In this document: positions 20,570 through 33,600 of the stretch, in pieces
Position numbering within the stretch: position 1 is the first letter of the stretch
Layout of the letters: the number at the start of each line of letters is the position of its first letter
NCBI GenBank assembly: GCA_947462335.1
Contig: OX381721.1
Location: 32,478,303-32,542,302 of the forward strand
Direction of reading: 5' to 3'
Source: Harmothoe impar
Lineage: Eukaryota > Annelida > Polychaeta > Phyllodocida > Polynoidae
Length of the DNA stretch: 64,000 bases
Position numbers and translations under genes: made by a program
The notes under the pieces: model-generated
What the model saw: the letters and a program-made list of their open reading frames with translations, nothing else
Databases searched by the model: none
Told to the model about the DNA's origin: nothing

Positions 20570-20850
20570 TTTGATTGGTCACTCAGCTGGCGATGACACA
20601 ATTATTGATAGTCATTTGATTGGTACCAACTGGCAATCACAAAAATATTAACTATTTGATTGGTGACAACTGGCAATCGCACAAATATTGGCTATTTGAT
20701 TGGTGACAACTGGCAATCGCACAAATATTAACTATTTGATTGGTGACAACTGGCAATCACACAAATACTAACTATTTGATTGGTGACAACTGGTAATCAC
20801 ACAAATATTAATTATTTGATTGATGACAGCTGGCAATGCCATTACTTTAT
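20570..20850. repeat. 40 bp tandem repeat, 7 copies
   Basis: Units start with TTTGATTGGTGACAACTGGC at 20570, 20615, 20655, 20695, 20735, 20775 and 20815. The spacing is 45 then exactly 40. Each unit contains ATTGG (CCAAT reversed). Confidence 0.93.
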
Positions 20851-20859
20851 CAACGTGAT

Positions 20860-23800
20860 GACACACTAACAATACTATAATACAGAGTGATGCCAATATC
20901 AGAACAAAAATACTATAATAGTAGCGTCCCATACATGTGTGTTATACGACCCTACTGGCGTGGAAGATAACAACTTCTCTAAAGTGAGACATATTTTGTG
21001 GCTCGAGACAAGTCACATTATTATGAGTAGAAAAATCTTTCCCCATATGATATCATGTAACAGCCTTCTTAAAGAAATACTCACCGAGTGGAGTTACATC
21101 TACTGGAAACGTGGCATTTTGTCACTAACACTCATAACATCAACCCATGTGTGTGCATTGTGACTCCGTGACATATGAATAACAACACCAAAAACAACCG
21201 AATGGAAAAAAGGTGATTTTTTGTGACATACCACAATTTGACCTTCGCTTATAAGTTTGAGGAAAGGCATTGCCCTCGGTCAACGACACCCTGCGCCTGT
21301 TTAGATTCATTTTGAGCTGATTCCTGGTGATTCCTCTCTTTAATCCCTTAATAATAAACGGCACCTGAGCCAAATTGCTGCACCTGTGCATTAATGGACA
21401 AATATTTTAGGCACAAATTTGGACTTTTTTAGGTCTGAAACCATAATTTTGTAACACCCTTTTGGTTTTTTTTGGGGTCCCAATGAGATCATGATTTACC
21501 CAGGACATTACATTCAATATATTAGTGGCTGTTTAGATAATGATTTAGCACACACACATAACAGCAATGTCTCTAACCTCTAAATGAAGGAGGAACATCC
21601 ACATCAAAACATCAGTGATCCTGAGTGATTATGAGCCCCACACCGTACGGTAACGTAAATTCTCGCGTATAAGCCGCACCCCCATCTTTGACAGATCCTA
21701 TGAGCCTAACAAGGGTCTAGAAATGGCTAATTTCATACTGTAGTATACTTAGCCATGGCTTCTATCCGAGCATTTACAGTAGTTAGAAAAGTGAATAATT
21801 GCGAACAGAATTCAGGCTGTTGACAACGATTGAGAATCTTTGCACATGTCGACAATAATTAGTGCCAGACTGAGATATATTAGATGATCCACAACTACAT
21901 GTTGTTAGAACTAAAGCCTCATCATTGTTATTTAGTAATAAATAAATATGCTCTATTCTACTTCAATTGTCATGGTGTGTTAGTACATTATTTAATCTAA
22001 TACAGTTTGTACTGTATTCATTCATCATTTAACAAGCAGGACAGTTTTTCAATTTTTCTTCATTTCAAGTTTATTTTTCAGTACCAAACATCTATAAATA
22101 TCCAGAGGACCTCGAATGAGAAGTCTCTCATAATCATTGGAGGTTCAAAGTGTTTCTTGAGATTGGTTTGATAGGATAGAATTACCCTACAGTGGATGGT
22201 TGTCTAAAGACAATGGACATTCTGGTATTTACATGTTTTCTGTCTGTTTTTTTTTTAAATGTGACTTGTACTGCATTTTCTGCAGATCACACCAACCCTA
22301 CTGGGCTCACCCCAAATTCATCATCACTGGCAATGATTATAAAACTGTACATTTACTATCGGAATATGATCAACTGTATACTAGTGCATCTTATCATTTA
22401 AGAAGAGAGACTGTACATTTTTTCCTTTTCTAATTTAATTTATAAATAGTTTAACATGTCACATCACTTAAAAGGAATGACAATATTTACTTTAATTTTC
22501 AAAGGAAATTTCCAAATTTTCTCCTCTCTCTCTTCCCCCCCCCCCCCCCCCCCCCACCATTTTATTACAAAAGGTACCACTTCCTTAGATTCCCTCGGAT
22601 TACACTTACTAGTATATGGGACATTACAACTACAAGACAGTGGTTTCTATGGACACCTTGTATCAGGTTATAGTAGTCACTGGGAAGCTGAAAGTGCTTG
22701 TGGGCGTCTGTGTGAAATGACACATGATGATAATTAATGATGACCATGAAGTAGCATACCTTAACACTGGTGGACATGAAGGAATAGATTTCACTTATTT
22801 TAGATATATTAATTGTCATGTGAGAGCAATATAATTTTATCTGCTATATTCCTCCCATGCCATTTCATGTTAAAAGGACAGTTCGAAGATGACAACACTA
22901 CATACGGTGTTTCATGTGATTTTCTTTCATATCGAAGAAAGTACTGTGAAACATTTAGTGATAACCCACTGACCTTCACACAGGAACTTAGTACCTAGAA
23001 AATTACAATTTTCAAATAATGTCCTGGTTTAATGCCATCAATGATAGTAGTATAGTAACAGTATAGACAATGTGCAAGGAAGACTAATCATGTGCTGAGC
23101 AAGTGTCTCCCTGCTATCTACCTGGTAGAGAGGAGCACTGAGACAGTGGACACATATATTTGGTGATGTTTGACTGTCTTTCTGCATACATAGTATGTAA
23201 CTACTACAACTAGGTAGTAAGGTAAAACACAATCATGGAGGGAAGTCCTGTCCCCTCATTCTCAATCCTGTATCATACTCATTCTAACCTTGTATAAACT
23301 TTGAGCAAATACTCAACCTGCATTGATAACACTTTCACCCTAATAATACCAGCCCTCCCCACCACCCATGGGCCGCAACTGACACGGGGCCGTGACCTAC
23401 TTACTATTAATAGAAGAAGGGTGTGTCACTCTGGGTTCTACACTGGCGACCTGTGGATAGTTCTCTGTCATATTTTGCTAGTAAAAAAATTTCATGTTCT
23501 GGACCCCAGGAATATTCTTGTTTATGCCTAGTAACAAATATGTGACCTCCAAATGAATTTAAATACATGTATTCTCTCCAGAATACCATGCTCAAAGGAG
23601 ATGGGGGACTTCTAGTGACGGACCCTTCTTCTATAATACCTACCCAACCACCAGAACTGCGCTTGGAGATGTAGGTTCATGCCCTTGCCACCACCCATCC
23701 ACATGTAGACTTCATTCACTCTCTTCATCCAACAACTGCCACCTCCAGGAGGGGCACATCGCAGTAACAATGTACTAACTATAAACTGTGCTTCTAACAA

Positions 23801-23883
23801 GAATCAACACATTGCAATCTGAAGCACCTCACATGGACAAGATTCTTGGAAGTTTCTGTGGCATAGTTCTCTTTGAAACTGGC
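20860..23883. other. Intergenic stretch between PFDN5 and PDIA5
   Basis: Holds a fragment of the ACCGTAAATTC family near 21650, a C-homopolymer run at about 22539-22557, and no gene that I can support. Part of it must be PDIA5 3' UTR. A minus-strand TAATAAAA is near 22560, far from the stop. Confidence 0.5.
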
Positions 23884-24620
23884 CTACAATTCTTCCTTCT
23901 TATCGGTTTTCGGCGTGGCATTCCCCGCAGTCGATTTGTCGGCTAAGAAACTAATGAAGTCGTTTGTTGTGCGACCTCCGGAATACTTCTCAGAAAACTT
24001 GCCGTTGACGTAATAACGGAAGGTCGGGTAGCCCTTGACCTCCTCCTTGCTGCATAATTCTGTTTTGAAAAAATAAAGGAAGAGAATCATAAGTCATCCT
24101 TAAGCACAGTCTAGAATGAAAATAAAATAGTTTAAATGTGATTCATGATTTTATCTATGCTGATAAATCATGTAACTGATGAAATCATGTAACTGATGAA
24201 TTCTATAGCATTGTCTTAAAATGGGGGATTGGCTTATAATGGAGATTTCTAATGCACTCTTTATAGTTTAAAACTGTTTGAATGAACCACAATTTGGCTT
24301 ATAAGCTTCTCTAAAAAGAGGGAGGGCTTTCAATAAATAGAATAGAATTATGACATATAATATGCTCACCTGTGTTGAGAGTGCAGTCTACAGCCCCGAG
24401 TCCCATGGTGGCTGAGTCGCTGATGGCATCGGCCGCTGCCGTGTAGTCAGGCTTGGCCCGCTTACAATGTCCGCACCATGGGGCGTAGAACATAACGATG
24501 GCTGACGACTTCTCACTCAGGAAGGTAGGGAAGTCAGCTGTAGAGAGATGGCGCACGGCGCTGGGTTCATCCGCCCAGGACGGGTCTGCAGGGGGAGGCG
24601 CCGGCTTCTCTGCACTAGGG
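23884..24620 (-). other. PDIA5 exons 22-23: catalytic domain 5 (CGHC) and KEEL tail
   Basis: Residues 628-769. Exon 22 contains linker, FYAPWCGHCKRAKPDYTAAA and the following helix in one exon; the intron that splits the active-site tryptophan codon in the other four domains is missing here. Exon 23 has KGYPTFRYYVNGKFSEKY, then a polar tail ending TDKKEEL and a TAG stop. Confidence 0.88.
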
Positions 24621-27600
24621 CTGCGGGAAATAGTTTATGTTTTTTAAACTTAATCATAAAGGACATGTTATTTGTGTATCTTATGAAAGAAATAGCTAAT
24701 AGTGTTCACAGTGAATTGAAAATGCTTTTATTAATGATATTTTTATTTCACCAAGAAGAATTTAAATACAAATATATTCAATGCTTTAATAGTTCAATTT
24801 GCAACTTTCTGTGATCATGAGATTATGAATCTGTATATGTATTACCCTTAACCTGTTTATCATAAACATATGATATAGAAGTCTTAATTGTATTTATCCC
24901 ACTATATGATGTACTGCATTACAATTGATCTCTTACTTTTTCATAAAATCTACAAGGTCTTTTGTAGTCCGGCCACGGTCGTATTCCTGGACAGCTTCTC
25001 CATTTCTGAATGAAAAAAAACAACAACAATTATTCATTGAACAAGGCTCACTGTAATCAGAAACAAGCGGATTAGCTTACAGTAGCAAATTGGTTACCAT
25101 GGTAACTTATTACATATCAAGCCAGAGATGTTTCTAATGATAATGTATTGTATAATATTCAAATGTACATGGTATTTCTTAACAAATTCCCTATATTAAG
25201 CCCTACTGTAGAGTGTGTTTTGTACTTTGCATGTAAATCAAAAAATTCTATAGACAATTAACGATTATGCTGAAGAAGGATATCAATGTGAAGAGTTCAT
25301 GTCTACTTACTTGAAGTATTTCACTGAAATGTAAAAGGTAACAATTGTTTTATTAAAATGTACGATATGTGTAAAGATGCATGCTTATTAGTAGAGGAGC
25401 CTTCATACTTTAGTATAGTACCAAAACATTTTTGTGTTGCTTTGAATTTTTACTTAATAGTGCAGATATCATAAGAACATATGTTTTATATGTATGTCTT
25501 AACATTGAGATCATACATGAATGCATCAGGTATCCTGAGTTCTTTGTGAATAGCTTTTTAATCCCATGAATGCTTTAAAGTCTTGGTTCCCCATTGTAGA
25601 TTGTGCTAGACTTACATGTTGGGAATCCTTGAATCTCATACTTGGAGGCCAAACCTCTCTCAATTGTGGCATCTACAGCTGCTAGAACTCCACCTTCCTG
25701 TGGTAGACAAGTAGACATACCATTAGGGGTGTTACCTTGGGAACATGACTGACAGCAGCGGGTAGCAGTAGGGATGTCATTGGTATCACAGGTATCGATA
25801 TATCGCCATTTTACATGTATCTGATAACCGAATCGACGATCTCTGGGTATCGATACGCCGCCATTTTGGATACTTTTTAATTAGAAAAATATAAAAATTT
25901 AATTTTTTTGAAATTAAAATTATTCAAAATTTTAAAAATATTTTAAAAATATTTTTTTTGCATATCTTTTCTTGATTATTTCAAGGCACAAAAATGTTTT
26001 TTAATAGTAAAACTATCTTTTTTTCTTACATACCTGATAACTGATATATTATATATATGGAGACCAAAATAGTGAATAACTGATAACCTATAAAATTCGA
26101 TACCAATGACATCCCTAGGTAGCAGGGATGACATTACGCATACAATACAAACACTATAGGGCACATATAGGTCTCGTCACGTAACAGCCAACTGCTGGGG
26201 GCAGACGGGCTTCCCATATTATGGCACACAGTCATTGAAGGATGGGTGGAGATTTTGTCTACTTTTATCTCCACTAATATGGGGAGATATTTCAGATCTG
26301 GAACCAATTAGGGTAACCTACATGTAGGTATTTTAGGCGCCCTATAGAGATACCAGTAGTTAGAGATGCCATTGCCTTATACGATTTTTGGCCAATTTTG
26401 TAAGGAAATTAATTCAATTCATAACAGAAACCCCAGCTAAGAAATAGGAATTCCTGTAGAAGTAGAAAAAGTGGCATGTTTGCTGTACAGTAGTGTAGCG
26501 ATAACCTCTCAGTTTAACTACTAGTGACGTCATACTCAGGGAGAATCCCCATCATTGAAAATACTAACTATAGAGGTTAGGACGACAAATTTGTGTATTA
26601 GTGGTACAGTGGTAAAACTTACGTTCTGTTCCTTGAGAAGCGTGGCTGCCTCTGCGTAAGCGGGCTTCATAGTTTTACAATGGCCGCACCCTACAACACA
26701 AACAACGGCTGAAATCTCACTGACACAACATACACATTGTATAACACTGTGTTTACCTTACATGGCAATACTTCTATTACGAGGGGGTGGTGATTTTTTA
26801 ATCATCTTGGGACTCTTCTAACCTTTCGCATTCCCCACCTATTATGTAGTTACAAGTGAACATTTTTTTGCCTCCCACCCAGACACGGTGTCCAGTCTCT
26901 TTTTTGTCCTCCCAGCCCATTGATAAAAAATGCCCCCTCCCTTAGTGCCCTCCAATCTACGGAGTCTTTTAAATTAAAAATAGCCAAAAGAGTATATGTA
27001 GAGTAATTAAAATCTGGGGAGAACCCCATAGGGTACGGGTGTCACAGTTAAGGCCAAAAAAGAAAGTTGTGTTCCGGTATCTCGACCGACCTCACGTTTT
27101 TGGGGCCGACACAAATTTTATTTTTGAGAAAATTCATAACATTTTGACTACTAAGGTGATTTTTTTTTTACTAAGAGGAATTGTTAAAAAATCGACCTGC
27201 CAACCCTTTTTACTTTTGGCTAAAAAGCCTGCACGTTACTATAGCTCAAAGCTGTCGGCCATGCTCAATTTCAACTTGCCTGAGGTGGGGGGGACCAAAA
27301 CAATTTCGACCCGCTCGCGCGAAAATACCCCCCCCTACCCCTGTTGGTAAAAAAGTACCACTACTCCCTTACCCAAAGGCAAATTTATTTTCTTAGGCTT
27401 AATAAATGAGCTTACATGGTGCGTAGAACATGACGAGGACCGAGTCGTGTTCAGCCATGAAGGAGCTGAAGGAGACCTCGGTCAGGTGGTGCAGGTTCTC
27501 GTGTCCCGGAGCCTCCACCCAGTTCTGCTCGACTGACGGGGGAGGGGGCGACGCCATGGACAGCGGGTTGAGGGGGTCTGTCATGAACTTGATGAAGTCT

Positions 27601-30600
27601 GCCTCCTGTGGTGAATAATGTCAATTAGCATGATATTAATACTGCCGTAAAATCCAGCGTTTAACCCGCGGGTTATACGCTAACCAAACTTCCACTGCGG
27701 GTTAAACAATATTCTCAAAGTCCAGGTGCGGGTAATATGAGAGTTTTTTGGAGTATAGTACAGCACTAAAACGGCAATTCTGAGACCCCAAGTATGGGTT
27801 GTTGTTTTTTTTTCAGTCAGGGTGCGGGTTATATGTGAGATGCGGGTTATACGCGGGAATTTACGGTATATTGTAAGGGCGAGGGGGACGACCACATGGA
27901 TGCCAATCTTCATGTCTAAATGTCCAGTCATGTTTCTGTAAAGCCTCTTGATAAGGTTAAGTCCTTGTTAAGCATTTTTACTTGTGTTATGTCTGGCGTG
28001 TAAAGCCTTACTTGCATATAAGCGGCACCACTAACTTTGACAAATCCTATTATAAGCTGCATGGGGGTCTGATTAGGGCAACTTTAATACTGTAGTACAT
28101 ATTGTGCTTCCAAAACCCTTGTTTAAGCTGCATGCTATATAGGCATGTTTGGTATCAAATTTAAGCTTATACGCGAAATTTTACGTTATGCGTTACATCT
28201 TAGATTTCCGGTAAGTGGCAGTCTCTTACCTCGCGTCCCCCGGTGTACTTCTGTGAGTTCTTGCCGTAGTTGAAGTACTTGAAGGTCGGGTAGCCGGTGA
28301 CGTCATGCAGACCGCACACCGCTGTCTCCTTGGTACAGTCTACAGCCACGTATGCCACCTGGTGAGAGAAAACTCAATTAATGACTTGATAAACTCAATT
28401 ACAGATAACTGAGGTAGACATCTAGTGGGGAAAAACTCCACTAGAGATCCCTGTATAAACCACCTAGTGGATGAAAACTCAACTACAGGACAACTAAGAT
28501 GTCTGAATCTATACAATAAGTTCAGCAAATAACAGTCCCATATACCAAATATTTATTATTAAATCTGATAAAATGTATGTATCTAACTTATTTCATAGGA
28601 AACATTTATTGCAGACTTAAGAAGCTTAAAAAAAGTACCTACCTTGGTATCAGACTTGAACTTGGCAGCAGCCGCCTGGTATTCAGGCTTAGCGCGCTTA
28701 CAGTGACCGCACCCTGCAATGAAGATGTAGAAGGTAAAATAACATGTTATTTATATATTAATGTAATTTTATTTGGTTGGAGAGTTTCACTTGATACCCA
28801 TTTGCACCGCACTAGTGGCGCAAATGGGTGTGTAGGTATTGGTCAGTACACATCTAAATACTCAATGGGGGCATTGAATACGGCCCTTCAGTGCTAAAGC
28901 ATAGGACATCTTGTATTTCAATAAAATAAAGACAGATTGTTATCTAGATGAAAGGGGTGATTAAATCAGCTGGGCTTACTGTGTAATTAACACCTATACT
29001 TGGCAGAGGTAATGGAAAGATGTGTATTAGGGTGAGATGACAGCCTGCTCCATCTATTAAACTGGTAGGATAGACGCTGGCCGAGGCTAGGTTCTGATTG
29101 GCGTAGAAGCTGTTAGGTACTTACATGGAGCGTAGAACATGACGAGAGCGTGCTTCTTCTTCCTGAGGACGGGTTTGAACGTCTCGTCGGTGAGGTGCAG
29201 CACGTCGCTCTCCGTGTCGGCCCATGCAGCCTCCGGGGGTGGGGGAGGTGGGGGCTCCTGGGGGCTGAAGGGGGAAAATTATACATTAGTGTCTGTATCT
29301 AATGACAAAACTAACTTCATTTTCTTTTTTGGAGGTTTGAACAGGTTTTTATTGTCATTCCACAATGTTTACATTATGACTGTTAGACAATATGATCCAT
29401 TTAGAACTTATATTTATTTTAAGTATTTGCTGGATTATCTCGATTAGTTAGGCAATACTACATGTACCAAAGTTTACAGCGCATTATGAACATGGTGACA
29501 CACAGCCACCTGATTACTACCATGTATATCAAGTTTCTAATAAACTAGTATTTCTAATATGTCACTCCCACATTAGTCATTATATGGTAATGCAAACTGT
29601 TCTTACTTCTACCCTAGCCCCTATTACCCATTATACCATTGTATGACACCCCTTCACCCCCAGATTACCCCCCCCCCACTATATAAGAATACAAAGAGTT
29701 CTTACTTCTACCTCTAACCCCCTGCCCCATTACCCATTATATGAAATACAAACAGTACCAGTACTTACTTATTCACCCCAACATAACCCATAATATGACA
29801 GAAAAGGTAGTCACTTCTTCATCTCACCTTACTCAATATTTGACAATACAAACACTACTCACTTCTTCATGAACTCGATCATCTTTTCCTCGGTCCTCTC
29901 GTTGAAGTCAAACGCCTCTTTACCGTCCCTGAAAATTATGCATATAAATCATCAGCCACAAGTAAATTACACAAACATGTGCCTAGTGTATTTACAAAGT
30001 TGCATCTATGCATCATGCATACACAGAAGTGTGAAATGGAAAAAAATATTTCCTCTGAAGATAGTGTGCGAAGTGACAAGGCTGCGCACAGGGTGGACTC
30101 ATCTATTCCAAGCACTTGTAAATGACATACGTTAACAGTAATACTATTACTAATAGGGGGTTTAGGGCATGCCCTCCAAGAAAATGTTGAAAATCCAGAA
30201 GCCGATAGGTGCAATGGTATGTATTTTGCTGCTCTGATGGTACGTTATGTAGTCCCCCACTACATAAAAAGGGACAGAAATTTCTGATTGAATCTGGATG
30301 AATTTCAGAAACTGTCTTGGTAAGGACAAAAACTTCGGAATTCCGAGTTTGACACTCCTATTAAAAAAATAATACAGCATTGCAGTCCTTTGTTGCCCTT
30401 AAACTAACAATACAACAGGGTTGTACTGACCCCTAAGAGTAGAAGCACTTACTTGAAGTATTTGATTGTTGGGAATCCCTTGACCTTGAACCTCTCGCCG
30501 AGCGCCTTTTCCTTGGTGGCGTCTACGGCAGCCATTACACCTTCAACCTACAGGGGGAACAGTGATGTATTCAATGTATTAGTACAGTCTAATAAACAGG

Positions 30601-33600
30601 CCACACATGTCAATAATCCCCCTTCAATGATTGCATCTTAGAGTAAAAATGGTTCAGAACCTCTCAATCCATGGGCATAAGTAAGTGCGAGTGGCCATGC
30701 GCAGGAATTGTAACTAAAATATGATATGCCTATGAGGCTATGTTGGTAAAGCAACAAAAATGCATAATCTAAATAATAGGGGTATGAGCTGGGTAAAACT
30801 ATAATATACAGCAGTCCAACATTATAGCACTCCAATGCACTATATGGGTATATATCTAAAACTGGACATCGACATCCATGTATCAGAGTCCTTCTAACAG
30901 AAAGCTATATTCAGTCTCATCAAAGTAGAAATACATAGGTTGCTATATGAAGGAGAAGGCCATGTTCATGCCTATGTGTATGTCTGTGTGGGTGTACATG
31001 AGTCTGTGTCCATGATTGTCTGCATTCATGCTACAGTCATAGGGTGTTTTTAGGGAAATTTCCCTTTTTTGCAATTTTGAACTTTTTTTCTCGCCAAATA
31101 GGGGGTTTTTAGGCAAATTTCATTTTTTTGAGATTTTTAACTTTTTTTTCTCGCCATATCAGGTGTTTTTAGGCATTTTGTGGATCAACAAGGGAAAAGG
31201 GACCTCCGCGGGGGATTTTTAGTACCAACTTTGGCCACCAGGGGGCTCCATATAGCCAAAAAGGACCAAGATATAGCAAAAACCTGTCTATACTACTTTT
31301 TTATGTAGAATAGGATAGGCCACGTTAGGAGATTCCATTTTTGGTGAAAACATTCCATATTTGGAATGGAAAAGAACGTTTTTGGGCCTAAATTGGTGTT
31401 TTTGCACACATTGGTTGCCATGGAAACATGATTTTCATTCTAAATCGAAATTTTTAAAAAATTGAATGAAAGAAGGCCCCAAAACTATTTCTATGCTGAA
31501 AATAGAATGTAGATACCATTTTTAGATCAAAAGTTGTGACCAATTGTTTGAAAAAGTTTGGATATTTGGTAATTAGCATAATTATGCTAATAAGTTAGGA
31601 ATATCTCTAAAACAAAGGAAGATAGAGCTTATTGGCATTTAAGATTGAACAGTGACCACCCATATTCAGAGAGCCAGTACTCAAAAACTAGAAGTGGTAC
31701 CTGCTTATAAAAGATATCACTGGAAAGCTGATGACATCAATTTTATTATTGAGTTTTTACCTTGGAGGACCCTTTTCCCTCGACTGTCCACAAATTTCAC
31801 TTTTTTGTGATTTTGAACTTTTTTCTCGCCAAATAGGGTGTTTTTAGGCAAATTTCACTTTTTTGCAATTTTGAACTTTTTTCTCGCCAAATCAGGTGTT
31901 TTTAGGCAAATTTCACTTTTTTTGCAATTTTGAACTTTTTTCTCGCCAAATCAGGTGTTTTTAGGCAAATTTCACCTTTTTGCAATTTTGAACTTTTTTC
32001 TCGCCAAATCAGGTGTTTTTAAGGCAAATTTCACTTTTTTTGCAATTTTGAACTTTTTTCTCGCCAAATCAGGTGTTTTTAGGCAAATTTCACTTTTTTT
32101 GCAATTTTGAACTTTTTTCTCGGCAAATCAGGTGTTTTTAGGCAAATTTCACTTCTTTGCGATTTTGAACGTTTTTCTCGCCAAAGCTGCGGAATCTGCC
32201 TCCATGCGTGATCCCATTGATGGACTCTGGATAGACCCATGCATAGTGAAGACCTACATAGTGGACATGAGGCCAAGTTAAAAAGTGCAAGTCACTTGTT
32301 TTGCAACTTGCACTGAACTGAACCTAATAGCCCTTGACTGGATTGTCAACAATCAATTAAACTATGACCAAACTCTCTCTATTTCGGAGACCAAATGCAC
32401 TGTAGTTGGTCTCTTACTACGTATGTAACACTTGAGTACAAAAACCAGACAAGGTAAATTAGACTTTAATATACGGCGACTTTATTGTAAAGGTAACTCT
32501 TGGGTATTATAGTACAAGTATAACCAGCGGATATACGAGATCAGAACAGATATATAATACAGTGGGCAACCCTATAGCATAGAGTTAAGCCCGTGAGCAC
32601 AGGGTGGTCATGTCACGACAGTCCCAAACCTGACTGACTTCCAATGGGGAAGCAGCCGTCTTATATACAGCGCTGCGTAGCCACGTGACCGTACTAGCAG
32701 CGCCACCTGTTAGGTTTAGTTATGTAAAAATGATTATGTAACAACTACCGACGGTAACCGAAGGTGGTACCGGTACACTACCGTATAGATAACCGAACTA
32801 GAGGAGTCGGTATATGTAACGAACCGACGACACTAGTTAGATGAATAAAACAGTTATTAAACACAATAGAACCGTGTTGTCTTACATCATACAACATACA
32901 ATAGATATACAACAATAACAGTTAGACTTTATAGTCAACCCGTTACACTACCCCCCTTTAGAATGTAGGAAGGGTTGGTTTTATAATAATAATACCTCTT
33001 GGATACATTATATACCACGTATATCTATTTATCAACAAGTAACATTTCTACTCATAGTAACAACAGGCATACATACATGAACATACAAGTTAACATGCAC
33101 ATAACAGTTTATATCAACAATATAGTCTTTGTAAAACCATAGTCCCGTAGGCACATGATATAAAAACTGTCCAACTGATAGTCCTAGACTAGTATCAGTT
33201 AATAGTTAAAGGCACCAAATAACCACCTTGGAAACTCAACACATCACCTACTTCATTCAGCAATGGTGCGAATCCGTGTGGAGTTAGTGTCCTTATATAT
33301 AAATAATAGAACTATAATAGCTCTCACTTCCTTTGGCGAAGAAAAGTTTTATAATTGGAACTATAGCAGTTCCCACTTCCTTTGGCGTAGAAAAGTTTAT
33401 ATATAAAAATCCATATTAGCGTATCCTAAATAAGGTGGGATAGATCGTCATCCTTATTAGGGGCGGTACTCCAGTACCTAGCAGTTTATGGTGGTAGAGA
33501 TGGATAGAGTCCAGTACCGGTATAGTACTTCCATCTCTTGTGAAATATAAATATAAAAAGGTAGGTCCGTGCCTCCCTATAAATAATTATCACAGGAGGA

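Larger units (their letters stand above)
24937..27605 (-). other. PDIA5 exons 17-21: catalytic domain 4 (CGHC)
   Basis: Residues 488-627. Exon 17 is a long linker (PLSMASPPPPSVEQNW) plus HDSVLVMFYAPW; exon 18 has CGHCKTMKPAYAEAATLL; exon 19 ends GFPT; exon 20 is a 13 nt microexon encoding LKYFK with its neighbours; exon 21 ends the fold with RGRTTKDLVDFMK. This domain has no counterpart by position in vertebrate PDIA5. Confidence 0.86.

Noticed and set aside
20570..20850. CRISPR-like array
   Set aside because: Head-to-tail 40 bp repeat with no unique spacers, in a eukaryotic genome.
24311..24556. Single-exon thioredoxin-like genes at 24.3, 27.4, 55.6 kb and elsewhere
   Set aside because: Each is an internal exon of one PDIA5 gene; phases and splice sites join all 23 exons.
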